Assembly: GCA_003344405.1 (NCBI GenBank) | Contig: NOWV01000132.1 | Span: forward strand, 62,001-126,000 | DNA length: 64,000 nt | Reading direction: 5' to 3' | Source of the DNA: Trichoplax sp. H2 | Lineage: Eukaryota > Placozoa > Uniplacotomia > Trichoplacea | Notes under the pieces: generated by a model | Database searches by the model: none | Seen by the model: the letters and a program-made list of their open reading frames with translations, nothing else | What the model was told of the DNA's origin: nothing | Made by a program: the position numbers and the translations under genes | Shown here: positions 23,591 to 36,710 of the stretch, piece by piece | How positions within the stretch are numbered: the stretch's first letter is position 1 | Layout of the letters: each line of letters begins with the position of its first letter

Positions 23591-25391
23591 TTTATTTAAA
23601 TTTCCAACGTCGGAGAGATATGGTGTACCGGCAAATTTGTGACTCTTTGTAGAATAGCTTGTTTGTATCATTACGAGCTAAAATTTCTGCTGACATTCCA
23701 TTCCATTGGGAAAAATAACTATATAGGATTTTGTAAGGTGTTTAGATAAATAATTTATCTGTCTCACTGCTTTTTAGTAACAAAATTGTCCTTAACATTC
23801 TATCTAGCTAACGAAAGCAACTACGTATAATTCCATTAAGTAGGAGTATCAATAATCTTGATTCTTTTTTTAAATTATCACTGTAAGCAAGATCTTGAGT
23901 TAAACATGGCAGTAGATGGTCTTAAAAATCGTTGATGATATTAGATTCATTTCCTTAACTGTTAGAATAACATTTCATATCTTAATTACATAATTGCTAT
24001 CAACTTATTTTCTGTTCATTAACTCCTATACCTGTCCGCCATTCATTATAACCTGTCTGATTTTTCAGCCTAAACCATTAAACTATTTAAAAATAAAACA
24101 ATTATACAATTATACTGTTTATAAACAGAAAGAGTTCATACTTCTAAGATTTAGCTAGTTCACTACTCAACGATAACACTGACTCTTTGTTATTGGATCA
24201 AACCCATTATTATCTTTTCTGATTTGGCGATTTATAAAAATTAAGGATTGCCTCTCGTAAACTTTCTCGACTTAGAAACCTTGTTTCGTTTGCTGTAAGG
24301 TCATAGCATACTTAATTCCTCACAGTTAATAATCATACAATCGTGGCTTATTTTATTACTTTAAGCCAATTCATAGGATCTTGGTCAAAGGTAATTTTAA
24401 AGCGTTGCTTTAAAAATAAGTCGAAAACACAGCAAACAGATTAATTAATTTCTCCATGCTGCTGTGAGGTTGATAGATCAAGAATCTTAAAAAATTTAGA
24501 ATAAATTAAGATTTATTGAGCAAAACCTCGTTTTACGAAGATACAACGTAATCAATTAGCTGAGGACCTCTAACGAGAAAGAACTGTCTTACTATACTAA
24601 ACTACTCGCTTATATACTTTTCCCCGTTTGAAGTCTTAGCACTTTACTTACTACACACTTCAGTATTAGCATCTCAAATACAGGATAGTTTACACCTTTC
24701 ATGTGAAGCTCTAGTGTGAGCACTGTAGCGCTCCTCTTCAAAAGGATTACAGTTACTAAGCTAGCTATATTTAATACTTAAGCCTCTAACGAGAATACCT
24801 ATCATATGTTGAACATAATACCTACGGTAGACATTACTAAATATATCATCAACTTAGAATACAATATTACACTGTCTTACAGCTGCTAGCTTATTTCCTT
24901 CTAAAATTTCATTTTGATATCATCGCTATCCATAACGCTATAGAATTAAATATACGATAGCAAACCTATCTTTTGTAGTTTTAATACTAGTGGTGCGATA
25001 TCATCAGTATTGTGCTATCCAGTCAATGCCATAAAATCATTTTGCAGCAGATACCTTTTAGTATAGCCCAATTACTGCGTTGCCGGTAAGTTATATCGCT
25101 TATTTTTGTTTATTCCCAGGAATCTCCTACAAATCTGCTAGTAATTTTTTGCATCTTATAGTATACCCTAAAGATTACGAAAATAAATGTATTCAAGATT
25201 GAGAGCTAAAACAATTCATGAGTAAACCAGCATTGGATGTATTCATTACGTGAAACCCTTCACTGAACGTTCTCGATTGCATAGATATGGACTGCAGAAA
25301 TTCTACATCATGTACATTAAGCAATTAATATCATTTTCTATGTTTTTTTCGAATTCAGGAAGCTATAGGTGATTAACCATTATCGTTAGTT
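23591..25391. other. Intergenic, no gene seen
   Basis: AT-rich upstream region of the second transporter. No gene, clear promoter element or RNA gene recognised. Confidence 0.4.
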
Positions 25392-27287
25392 ATGACTACC
25401 TGGCAGAAAATTACCAATACTCTATATCAAGATGGCATTGATGGCGATAAAAGCTCAAAGAAAGTACAAACTCTAAAGTCTTCTTTTTATCCATCATGGA
25501 AAATCAACCGATATTTATTACTTTCCAAAGCAGTCTATTTCATCTATAGCTTTGCTGTTGGAGGTTTAAAGCCCTTCTTACCGATTTACTTTAAACAGCT
25601 GGGAATCAATGCCAAGCACTTAGGAATCTTAATGGGTTGTCGACCTCTGGCGGAAGCATTTAGTATCATGATATTTTCAATGATAGCTGATCGATTACAA
25701 TGTCATAAAACAATTTTAATCACAGCTTTATGTATGGGAGGACTATTAACCTTTGCATTTAATTTTATTCCCATTCCTAGCTTTTATTGCCCACCTGATA
25801 ATATAACTTCAGATATCATCCTCAATACTACCTTTACATCGGAGGCTTTCCAAGCGTCTCCAATGTATACAGTTGAAAATCCATACACTCTCACCAACGG
25901 CAGCTATAATGAAGGTTATTATTTTCGTCGATATGGCAGTATCATCGTTGATAATCCATATTTTACATATGATCATTATGATCTGCAAGAAAGTTTTATT
26001 TGCATATTAGTCATAATTATCATTTGTGAAATGATTGCAGCTCCGTCGTTAACTTTAGTCGATACCTATACGTTATATCAATTAGAGGATAAGAAAGTAG
26101 AATATGGTCGACAGCGTTGCTGGGCTGCTATAGGTATTGGAGCTGGCGAATTAATGTCGGGCTTAATTTTAGTCCATTCCATCATGACAATTGAAATTTG
26201 CGGCAAAATATACGTCATGGGCCATAATTATAACATTGCATTTTCCTTATATTTAATACTGATGAGCATTGCAGCTGTCATTGCGCTAAGATTTCAATTT
26301 TCAGAATCAGATAACCCTTCTTCAAGCCAAATTAATCGGCACGGTGATGATAGAAATACTACAGACAATACTGATCATGACGATGAAATATATCATGAAG
26401 ACAGCAACGGAATCGAAACTAAAAAGTTAATCAGACATTATTACCATCAATATAAAAATCGCTTACAAAATATTAATAAAGATTTTAGTGAGAGTGAATT
26501 AGATGATGATTCCGATGATGCAGTATTTAGTTATAGCACCGATTCCAATGATGAAATGGGAATGCTAGCAAAGTTGAAGGATAAACGATCTACTTCTCCA
26601 AATCAATATTCAAATGTATGGCAGCTCTTTACTTCACTTCGTTATGGTTCTACGTTGTGCATTAGCTTGTGTTTAGGTACTGCAATGGGTATATTAACAT
26701 CATTTATGTACTGGCATTTGCAAAGTTTAGGTGGAAGCACATTATTATTTGGCTGTATCGGGGTTACTATCCATATCGTTGAAGCCATATCATTTTTCTT
26801 GGCTCAAAATGCAATTTATTATTTAACTCATGTTGGAGTTATGGGTCTTTGCATATTTTTAACCGCTGTTGTTTGCATGTCGCTGGCATTTCTGCAAATT
26901 CTTTGGTTGGCTGTACCACTTGGTATTTTGATCGGTATGATAACAGCACTCTTTTTCGCTAGTGCTACATCCTATTTTAGCCAAGCAGCTCAAAAACACA
27001 GTATAAGCTCAGCACAAGGTATATTTCAAGCCGTTTACTGTGGTATCGGTTGCTCCATTGGCTCGGTTGTCGGTGGTATTGTTATAACCTATCATGGTGC
27101 AAGAAATTTATTTTTTGTAGCTGGTGCATTCTATACAATCATTTTTATGCTATTCATCTTGCTACAACTACTGATCCATCTATCAGAGCGTGGTACTCTA
27201 ACAGATATAAGGAAAAAAAAGGGGACAAATGACCCACCTAAAAGCTACTTTCGTCGAGTTAAAGCAACTCGATCTAGAACGTATTAA
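25392..27287 (+). CDS. MFSD6-like major facilitator superfamily transporter, copy 2
   Basis: A single frame of 631 residues. N-terminal cytosolic stretch of about 40 residues, then helix 1 (AVYFIYSFAVGGLKPFLPIY) and the branch-typical FKQLGINAKHLGILMGCRP. A luminal loop with NIT, NTT and NGS sequons follows at about 130-200. EYGRQRCWAAIGIG (237-250) corresponds to the MFSD6 LQRxWGxLGW signature, with Ala in place of Gly. A long charged cytosolic loop (about 303-410, runs such as DDDSDD) separates the two halves; the C-terminal half ends near 597 with a basic tail (RRVKATRSRTY). Same order and length as the gene at 15523, also intronless, but strongly diverged. Substrate unknown; placement in the MFSD6 group rests on helix 1 and the RxxW motif. 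Confidence 0.85.
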   Translation: MTTWQKITNTLYQDGIDGDKSSKKVQTLKSSFYPSWKINRYLLLSKAVYFIYSFAVGGLKPFLPIYFKQLGINAKHLGILMGCRPLAEAFSIMIFSMIADRLQCHKTILITALCMGGLLTFAFNFIPIPSFYCPPDNITSDIILNTTFTSEAFQASPMYTVENPYTLTNGSYNEGYYFRRYGSIIVDNPYFTYDHYDLQESFICILVIIIICEMIAAPSLTLVDTYTLYQLEDKKVEYGRQRCWAAIGIGAGELMSGLILVHSIMTIEICGKIYVMGHNYNIAFSLYLILMSIAAVIALRFQFSESDNPSSSQINRHGDDRNTTDNTDHDDEIYHEDSNGIETKKLIRHYYHQYKNRLQNINKDFSESELDDDSDDAVFSYSTDSNDEMGMLAKLKDKRSTSPNQYSNVWQLFTSLRYGSTLCISLCLGTAMGILTSFMYWHLQSLGGSTLLFGCIGVTIHIVEAISFFLAQNAIYYLTHVGVMGLCIFLTAVVCMSLAFLQILWLAVPLGILIGMITALFFASATSYFSQAAQKHSISSAQGIFQAVYCGIGCSIGSVVGGIVITYHGARNLFFVAGAFYTIIFMLFILLQLLIHLSERGTLTDIRKKKGTNDPPKSYFRRVKATRSRTY

Positions 27288-29581
27288 TTTCGCATCTATA
27301 GTGATAGACGTCTATTGTGTTTACGTATCATAATAATAAATGAGTCAAAATGTATAAAAATATTCTAAGGTAGATATACACGCAATTTAATAGAGGTAGG
27401 TGATCATGGTCGTCATAAAATCATTAGTTTTGCATTTATACCATCCCATATCTAGGAAAATATATAGTTAGAATGTTAAGGTAAATATTTCGAGATGGAT
27501 GCGCAGATAATTCTGTAGAAATGACAATAATTGTTTCGGAAAAAAGATAAATATTGTGCCTATGTTATTATCTACAATAAGGAATGGTAGTTAAGATATG
27601 AATATTAAGTAATTAAAATGGATATACTAGTATACTCACACATATAAATCAGTATAAAGATGATATTAAAATTATAAAGTGAGATTACTAAGTATTAATT
27701 ATTACTAACTATTAAGTACAAATGTTATCAACTGTTTAACCAGAATCGTTATTGCCATATTTTGAGTCCTCATCAAGAATAAAAATGCGATAAAGTCACA
27801 ATACTGTAGCGTATCATAATTGTCATAGTTAATAAATTTTAGGGGTATATTATCGATAAACTATCGACTACTCCATTTTGATAATCTTAGTAATTACAAG
27901 ATCAAAAAGTATTTAAGATCCAAAAGTAATCTGTAGATATTTAATATATAGCATTATTAAACGTCTTATAGTGTCTATATATTAGTTGGCTTACGGCAAT
28001 TATAAAGTAGAAGAGATCAAAATTATATTTGGCAACTTCAGCTACTATATTTGTCATAATACTATAGTAAAAGAATATGATGGAACACCATAGTTTATCC
28101 AGATGGTATTAAAATAAGAATTCATAACGTTTTTTTAATTCGCAAATTTGACTTTAATAAGTAAGTACTGTATTATAGCATTCTATAACTCCCTTGTGGC
28201 AAACAAAAAAGAGCATCTACGTTTACAGCATTTTCGATATGAAGGACTAAGAATCAAACTTATTATTCTAAAGATGTGGTATTTGCGATAGGTTAAAAGT
28301 TTTTATTTAGATAATAAAGTAATCCTATATTATATGCGTTGAATATTCAGAACATTCCTGTATTTTGAACGGTAACCAGTTTTATCATTCTTAGCACATA
28401 CAATATTAAGTTAATAAAATATCATCTGATATGAGCTTATAATCAATCAGACTAACCCATTAAATACAAAAAGTCTTCAAAAACAATCCTAATGTCTAGA
28501 GTATATTTTAGTACTCCTATATCTACTTAGAGTCTATTTTACCAACTTTTGACACACTCATGAGTTTATTAACATTCAAATATTGCTAGTAATCATTATT
28601 TTATATTATTTGATTATTACTTATTCGAAAGTATTCAACTTTTTCTGTATGAGTATATTCATGATGGAAAATTTTACGAATAATAGTTAATAAATTAAGA
28701 ATTAGTTAACCATAAATATATATCTGTAATTCACAATATAGCATAGTGTTCTGTCCATAGTACAGCACTATTTCATACAGCAGTTCAATTTAAATAGGCA
28801 GATAAATTACATTAGAAAGCGTTCAATAACATGTCTTATTAGACATATATTTAGTTCTAACTTTAGTCAGTAAAGTATACTTGAATAAAGCGAAAGAAGA
28901 CATTCCGGAACGTATAAAAATTACCAAGTATCTATTGGTCGATAGTACATACACATAGTTGTTGGAACATCCGTTAAGTGAACTAAAATAAGTCAATAAA
29001 TAATAATAATTGCAATATACTTATGACATATAGGTTTATATATGTGCTGCCCTTTATGAATTTTTAAAATAACATAAATATACATATGTGCGTATGCATG
29101 AATACTTGAAGTAAGTAACATATTTAGGTATGCATTAATACTGAAATAAATAGGGCTGAGATATGAAATATTGATATTATTAATAGAACTACGACAAAAT
29201 GGAAAGAATTTGCGACTGTATATCAGATATACGAGCTATAAATCGAGATAATAATAAAATATTGATTATGGTGCTAATTAAAATAGCAATTCTTTTAAAT
29301 CTTCGCCATATTGATTAGCCAGGTGCTGGTCTATTTTTCATTCATAGTAAAAGTGAATGCTGGGATGAATTTATTTATTTCTGTCCGATACTAAAGGATA
29401 AGAATTAGGCCTTCATTTTTAAGTATCTGATTAGTGAATCCAAATATTCCCTCAAGCATTCGTCATGTGATTATCCTAGCATAACCTATCATACGTAAGG
29501 AAACAGACAAATTGAGTAGCAATATATCGACTAATAAAGTATTAAAGTTGTTCTAAGACGCAGAATAGTCAAGTTGCTAAC
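27288..29581. other. Region 3' of both MFSD6-like copy 2 and the kinase gene
   Basis: AT-rich. It probably holds the 3' UTRs of the two convergent genes and perhaps the last exon(s) of the minus-strand kinase. One weak candidate terminal exon lies near 29290-29330 on the minus strand but does not fit the phase of the last confident exon. Confidence 0.4.
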
Positions 29582-32500
29582 CTGTAAACGTGATCTTGAT
29601 TCAAAATTAGCTAAGCCATTAACGGTATATTGCTGATGATCTTTTGAGCAAACCTTTTGCCAATCCTAGCAATAATGACCATAAAAATTTAAACTCTGAT
29701 CAATATTCAGACAAGCTATTTCGAAAATGATACGATTCTATAATCATAACAAATAATCCATCACCTGATTAGGATTAATCTACATTTCTAATCTAGATAT
29801 GCTGACAAATCATACTTATATATATATACACTAAAATAAGAATAAAAATTCAACAAGTTCTGATAATTGTTTTTGTATTCATAGCATTATTCATCATAAA
29901 CTTACGGAAATAAATGGATGCTGTAGCGCTTGCATTGCTGTCAGCCTAGTTCTCATATTGACGGTTAACAGCTTTTTGACAAGTTCCTAGATTATATTTC
30001 AACGTCTTTAGTACAGAGACCATGAACTTAAACCAATCCATACTATAATTACATAGCACTAATATTGATGAAAGGATTAATTTAATTATTACACTTGGTT
30101 ACCTTTGCTTCAATGGAAATTGAAGCCCATCCGTGATATCGATACTGATTTATATGTTAAAAGAAAGATAAATAGGTAATTTTAACCTTAAGAACAATAC
30201 AGATTCAAACAAAATTTACATAAATTATTTTAAAACTTTGTAATATCTTTGATAGCCTTACACTGATTGAACCCCTTATAATATCCTCAAATAATACTTC
30301 TATATCATCATCCCAGTAAGGTGGATAACCCACCAATAAGGCATACAGGACAGCTCCTATTCATAATTATAAGAATGCCAGTCAGTATTAGTCTCGCTAT
30401 GCTAGAAATAATTTATCAGTTAATAGTTCAATTAGTATCAACCGCATCCCCATAAATCGATTGGTTTTCCATAAGGTTGATTTTGGATCATCTCTGGTGA
30501 TAGATATTTAAGCGTACCAGCAAAACCTTCAATTGAAAGATAGATTGGTCATTTTATCGAAAGTTTATAATTATTACACTCACCTAGTTCCCTGCCTTGG
30601 CTTATTTGAAAAAGTACTTATAGATTCTTTTACTAGTATAAGACTTATTAAATATTATTTTTGTAAATTATAAATTGTGGAGAAAAACGATTCTACAGCT
30701 TTACAACTGAAATGTTAGTTTACTTAGTTGCTCTTCTATATTAACATTTCAGCCTTGAAAGATATTTAAATCTACGCATATTAGAGAGTAATCTTCTTTC
30801 ATTGTTACTGTCGCTGATTACGATAGCAGTTTAAGTATTTAATTCCGATCATCTTTTATGCTGATATTAATTAATTATTTACCATGCCATTCTTGTATTT
30901 CTGGATGAACTTCAATAGCAAGCCCAAAATCAATTAATTTCACAGTTTCTTCACCATTACTACAGGAAATCATCAAATTCTTTGGCTACATAAAGCAAAT
31001 ATTATTAATTAGTTTCATAAGTTTTAAAACATAGAAGTAGAAAGATCAATACTTTCACTAAAAGGAGAATCATATAAACAGATGGACCTCATTTAATTTT
31101 TAATTATAACCGAACTATTTTTAAATTCTACATATAGAATTAAATTAATTTAAAAATTCAGATTACACCCATTTTAACGAAAAGATGCACTGTAAATGAT
31201 GAACTTACTTTAATATCCCGGTGGATAATGTTATTTTGATGGCAATGATTGACGGCTTTCAGAATTTGTCTAAAGTAAATGCTGATAATATAGAGCTACC
31301 ATTTGAATATATAATCGTCGAAATAGCTCGAAAGGAATAAATAATTCAGTTACTATATATATCTTATGATATTAGGCTACTATTGCAGAATTATATCAAC
31401 ATTGATTATAGAATTTTTGTTCAAATTGTAAGGATTGTAAATAATTTTCGATTTAATATATGTGTTAGACTTTTAGTATACTTAGCCGTGTCTAATACCG
31501 TAGCTAAATCGATCCTAATTCTGCTATTGGATATTATATATTGATGATAAATCGTTAACTAGCAAATTAAGCCTTGAAGAGATTCTTTAAATCGTACACA
31601 AAGTAATCGTATGTTTTACCTAGCATCACTCTCGGTATACATTTTTCGCTTAGAAATATGTTGGAACAGTTCACCATTTGTAACTCTAGATCGTACATAG
31701 AAGTGTTTAGTTTAGTAATAGGATTTAGCTATCTTAAAAATGAAGTCATAACAATATTCATTTACAGTGCATGGCTGGTAATGTAAAATAATAGATTTGG
31801 CGATTAATAATTTAAAATTTATTTATATTCCTTGCTTACAGTTCAAATATCATGCAATAGCTGTTATCGCCTTGGGTTAGTTCGTAGAAGCGAACTAATA
31901 TAGAAAAAGAATAGATATTACATTGATCATATTAAATGAGTAGCTCATATAGCGAAAATTAATACGATTCTGAAGATATTAGAAAGGAAAGTGACGCTGT
32001 GTTGTGGTTGCTAATTACAGAAAAACTTGATTAAATAGAGGGGAAGATACCTATATTACTCTAGATGAGTATAATACAAGTTTCACTAATACTTAAAACT
32101 CTATAGCAGAGAAGAGCCATATGTTCTGATATTACTGGCAGTTTCTAATATAGTATGATTAGCCGCACAATTTACCAATATTGGCATGATTCAACTTTCG
32201 ACATATCCTTACTTCCCGATGGATATTTTGTATATCTATCCAAAAAATAAAATTATCATCTGAATAAACCTGATAGTATAAATCTCTTAATGGTATGAAA
32301 GTAGAAATTAAATCGTTGAAGTATGATAGATTGACAGATCAAAATTGTAATCAGTACCATTTCTTTAAGCAACGAACTTCAATAAGAGTATTAAAATGAT
32401 CAGGCAAAAACTCATTTTATACTATACGCTTAGATAGCAGATTGTACTTTCGCGCATGAATATGCTAAGGTAATTATAATTAATTACTGGCTATAATAAT

Positions 32501-33223
32501 TAATCAGTCTACAGCATAACTTCTTCGTAAAGTAGATTTAAAATAGGTTAGAAACACAGTATCTCTTAAAGTTGCAAACTGCAGCAAGAGTGTTTTAGAA
32601 AGTATTGAAATAGGGCTTATTTCTACAAATAGTAAATGTCAATATTACGTTATGATTCCCTTGCAGGGTAGATAAAAAAATAGATTAGGAATACAACATC
32701 TTCGGTTTCTTTAAGCTACAAAAACAATAAGAGTAGTTTGGAAAGTATTGAAGTATGAATTTATTTCTACAAATAATAAATGTCAATATTACGCAGTGAT
32801 TCCTTTGCGGGGTAGATTAGAAAATAGATTAAAAATACGACATCTCTAGTTTCTTAAAGCTGCAACAGCAACGAGAGTAATTTGGAAAGTATTGAAATAT
32901 TTCTACAAATAGTAAGTTTTAACAATGCACTGTAAATCTTTCACAGGGTAAATTAAAGATCTACGTAATCTAGAAATAAGTAATAGACTACTGCTAAATC
33001 TTTCGGGAAAATTATAGCAGACAAGCGCTCACGTCTATACCGGCTAGCAATTGATTTTAATGCCTTACCTATCGTCAACTCCTTCCTAGACTACTATAAT
33101 TAAACAAGCATCTTCATTTAAAGTTACACCAAAATTGATTTAATGCATTGGGAAAACTCACAATTTATAATTAGCGTAGTAAACTGTTAAAGTTTCTCGT
33201 GGTGATTCTAACAAATCCATCAT
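29582..33223 (-). CDS. CaMKII-like Ser/Thr protein kinase built of very short exons (3' end and part of N-lobe unresolved)
   Basis: Exons in transcript order: 33223-33162 and 33085-33069 (tentative start, [12 protein letters not shown]... YKLKELTIG), gap, then 32207-32176, 31894-31840, 31685-31620, 31269-31209, 30985-30883, 30526-30443, 30356-30262, 30144-30103, 29986-29906, 29665-29582. The last ten have GT-AG borders and unbroken phase. Seen: [13 protein letters not shown] (alpha-C region), [19 protein letters not shown], catalytic loop [18 protein letters not shown] (DFG), [53 protein letters not shown]. The last exon gives [16 protein letters not shown], which aligns with the CaMKII autoinhibitory helix and keeps the Thr286 position, but the residue three before it is Gln, not Arg. 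The Gly-rich loop and VAIK lysine were not found; that interval holds a repeat cluster. No association domain was seen. Expected role: calcium/calmodulin-controlled kinase. Confidence 0.8.
32340..32960. repeat. Three to four diverged ~150-bp repeats within the kinase gene
   Basis: Copies share TTTCTTTAAGCWRC, an AAYAAGAGTR block, GAAAGTATTGAA, TTTCTACAAATARTAA, GTCAATATTACG, GATTCCYTTGC and GGGTAGAT. Three are clear (near 32560, 32690 and 32845); a partial fourth lies near 32350. They occupy the interval where the missing N-lobe exons of the minus-strand kinase would be expected. Confidence 0.65.
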
Positions 33224-36200
33224 TACAATAATAAAGAAAGACTTTTATAGCTTCTAACCTTGTTGAGATGCAAATTTCGCGTTGATTATTTTAGCAGCAT
33301 AGTTTGTATTGTCTTGAGGATGTTGGCATTGATAAACTTCACTAAATGCACCCCTGCACGTATGTTAATTGAATTAAAATCAGCTGATAAAATGATATAT
33401 GCGTCTATTGAAGTAGGAATGATCATTTTCTATCTACTTGTCCATGGGGTTATGGTAATATACAGAAGAAATGAACTCTTAATATTCAATCTTAATACCT
33501 CTATAGTTTAGCTAGTATAAAATTACTCCACCATTACTTTAATATCAATCGTGATTGGATTTACACCATTTTTAATTATATTGTTGTTGAAAAGTATAAC
33601 ACTGTCTAATTGATTAAGGTAGGCTTGGACGATGATTTAGAACCGATCATTATTTGCGGTCTAAATGCCATAATAATCCGCGAGTTATCAGGCCTTTCTG
33701 TAGAAGCGAATGCTATCGTAAATTAAGACTGCAACGATAGATAATCAGTTTGGAAATGATAATGTATAAAAATTTGGATACACTTTAAGAATATAAAACT
33801 GAAAGTAAATATACTGAATAATATTGAAGATATGTAACGTTGTTACAGTCTCATTTTCAATTACGGGTTAATAGTACAAAATAAAAATTCTAAAAGGCAT
33901 TCATTTGCAAGGAGTTTATCGAGCATAGATAATTTTGTTTATACTATATCAATGAAGGATAGAGACTAGCCTACTCTAAGAAAAAAGAGATGTTAATTGG
34001 TAATTAATACTATAAAATAGCCGATAGATAGTTTTATTTTCATTATTCATTGCAAGTAAAGAAGTAGATTAACTATCGAGGAAAGTCAATATAATTTTAC
34101 AAACATGTTTTGCAATGGATGATGTATTGTGTCTGATTTTGCTATTAATGATAAACGAATGTTTTGACTATTACGATTTGAAGTTGAGTCGATTTATCAT
34201 CCGATAACTTTCAACTATCTTCGTAGTAAACGATACCTTCCAATTTTATCCTTGAATTGATACATATTCTAACGGTTAATAGCCAATCCAAGATTAAGTT
34301 TACTCATCAGCCATGGTAATAAATTTAACACACCTGCATGAGAATCAACAATTTAATGACGATCGTTTCTTCTCATTACGATGATTCCTTTTCTTTGCAA
34401 GTTTATCTAGTTATAATCACGTGAATTAGTTCAAATATTAAATCCGGTCATAAGACTATTTTAAATGTTTAGCTGAACAAAAGATTGATTACTAGACTAG
34501 ATAATAGTAGGCAACAATAATTAAGTTGATACACTAGCAGACTTTATATCTAGACAATACAATATTATTATCTAATACGATGCATTGTCTCTCTTAAGGT
34601 GGCATGTTATCAAATCGAATAAATTGTTTTCTTTTATATTAATACATCTTTGTGATGAAACTGTTAAAATTTCTCTACTGATAAATAATCTATAATGGTG
34701 GACTATTTTAATCATTTCCAGGTAATATTTTGTGTAAAATAAGATGCAATGCGATTACAGCTATCGATAAAAATGATGGCATCATGAATAATCAGTAAAA
34801 TTCGATTCTATCTTTTAGGAGATAAGATAAATACGAGTAGCCTTAGTACAGTTTAGATATTTATCTTGTAATTTTATTGATCAAGATTGTTTATTTATTG
34901 GATGTATCATACAGCGGAATGGATGTTTTGTTTATCGTGGAGATTTTGACGTATTATGCGTGGTATAGATTGTACTTCAAGTTAATCAATGTATTTCTAT
35001 TATTTTATTCGGAGATGAATACTGCCACCTTATGCTAAAGAAATTACTATCGTTAGTAGACACTTTAATTCATTTCAGAATTACGTTATTTATAAAGCAG
35101 AGGCACACTGATTTGTTCCATCGATATTCTGCTTATATTGTAGTGTAGTGATCATCGGTTAAGAAAATGTGATAGAGTAATATCATTAGAATTAAAAAAA
35201 TTGTGTTAACAAAATAATCCTGTATTTTAGATGATATACTATAAATATCGTCCAATCCGGTGAGGCTTTATTCTATTTCATAATTATTAATAAACAATTA
35301 TTTATCTACTAAATTGATCAAGCACCGGATGGATATTTGTTCATGGTGATGGTTTTAATACAGTTTAATTGCGAGAAGAGAAGAGCATTGGCATCGTATT
35401 ACCAGGGGATGATTGTTATTATTACCGTTTGCTAAGAGTAGAGGCTCAATTTTTATAAGAACTTTCGCTAATAGCGGCGCACTTACACGTAGGGAGAGGC
35501 TGCTTTTATGTTACACTGATGTATAACAGTTTACTACTTGTCGCATTTTAATAACTGACCTATCGTGGATTCATAAGAACTAAGTAATAGGACAACAGTA
35601 CTAAATTTGTACACTATTTCAGTGGATGACAATATCATCAAATCTAATTCATTGTCAAAATGCAGGTTTTACCGAAATTTGTTATGGCAACGCTATTGGC
35701 TACTGGATCTATTCAATTTTCTTTCTTGGTTAGTGTTATTAACTCGCTATTACTAATTTATCGGAAGTGGATAGTTAAAATCATTTGGCGTTACACCCAT
35801 ACGTCTACAGTATATGAATATTACCATAATCAATAAGACAATTCTGGTGAAGAGAAGAACAGATTGTTATTTCTGATTTTATTACTAAGTGGATAATTCT
35901 GGTGAAGAGAAGAATAATTTTTAAGTTTTATAACATTGACGTACCGAATTAATTAATACTGAGCCTAGATCAAAACTCATTTCATGAATTAGACTCGCTA
36001 GAGTAATTTAGTATACAGAATTCTTATGACGCAATGCTGTATTTCCATCTTTTTTTCCAATATAACTAGAGTAATGGTCATTCTACTCCTACTGTACGTA
36101 TGTTGACTAGAATTTATGCTCATTATATAGCGGACGGCTTCAATCCAGCGCAAATGTTGAATTTTTACAATTGGTGAGGTCATGGATAGACACCGAGATG

Positions 36201-36550
36201 AATAAAAACTGTCGACTTTTGTATCTAGAATGACTAGAAATAATCATGAGCCATGCTTAATGGCTGTTACTGTAATTCAAAGTATATACTGTATCCAAGT
36301 CACTGCCAGGTTGTGCTTATTATTTAAAAGTATCCTGAAGTTTGCTTAATGGCTTTTACTGTAACTCATGCAGATAGATCTGTTTAAGAATGCATAAGTC
36401 AATGTATTATTTTTATCAACGATTACATAAGGTAGTCCATTTCATAGTAATCCCGTCAAATCGTCCATTTTATATTTAGAATGACACCAAAGGCAGATGT
36501 AGCAGAAAATTTAGGGACAAAATAGTTTAATTTAGGGCATGATCATTGAC
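33224..36550. other. Intergenic, no gene seen
   Basis: AT-rich sequence upstream of the tentative kinase start. Short frames on both strands (for example 33260-33511 + and 35998-36183 -) show no family motif. No RNA gene recognised. Confidence 0.4.
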
Positions 36551-36558
36551 CCATTGCA

Positions 36559-36710
36559 TTTGCAGAGTTATACAGTATGATGAAATACTTTGGTATATAC
36601 TCGTATCTATATATATATATTGAAAAGTGTTACATGCACTTACTAACATATACAGTAATTTATCAGGATATATATACCAAAGTGTTTCATTATACTGTAT
36701 GACTGCAAAG
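36559..36710. repeat. Inverted repeat with ~41-bp arms, foldback element
   Basis: The left arm (36559-36599, TTTGCAG...CTTTGGTATATA) pairs with the right arm (36670-36710, TATATACCAAAG...CTGCAAAG), with only a handful of mismatches. The loop of about 70 bases contains a TA run. The layout resembles a MITE or foldback element; no obvious target-site duplication was confirmed. Confidence 0.7.

Noticed and set aside
32341-32400. Segment reading RCLKKW that could join in phase to the kinase exon ICRKL
   Set aside because: It is part of the ~150-bp repeat family found three more times next to it, and it would put Lys where the alpha-C Glu belongs.
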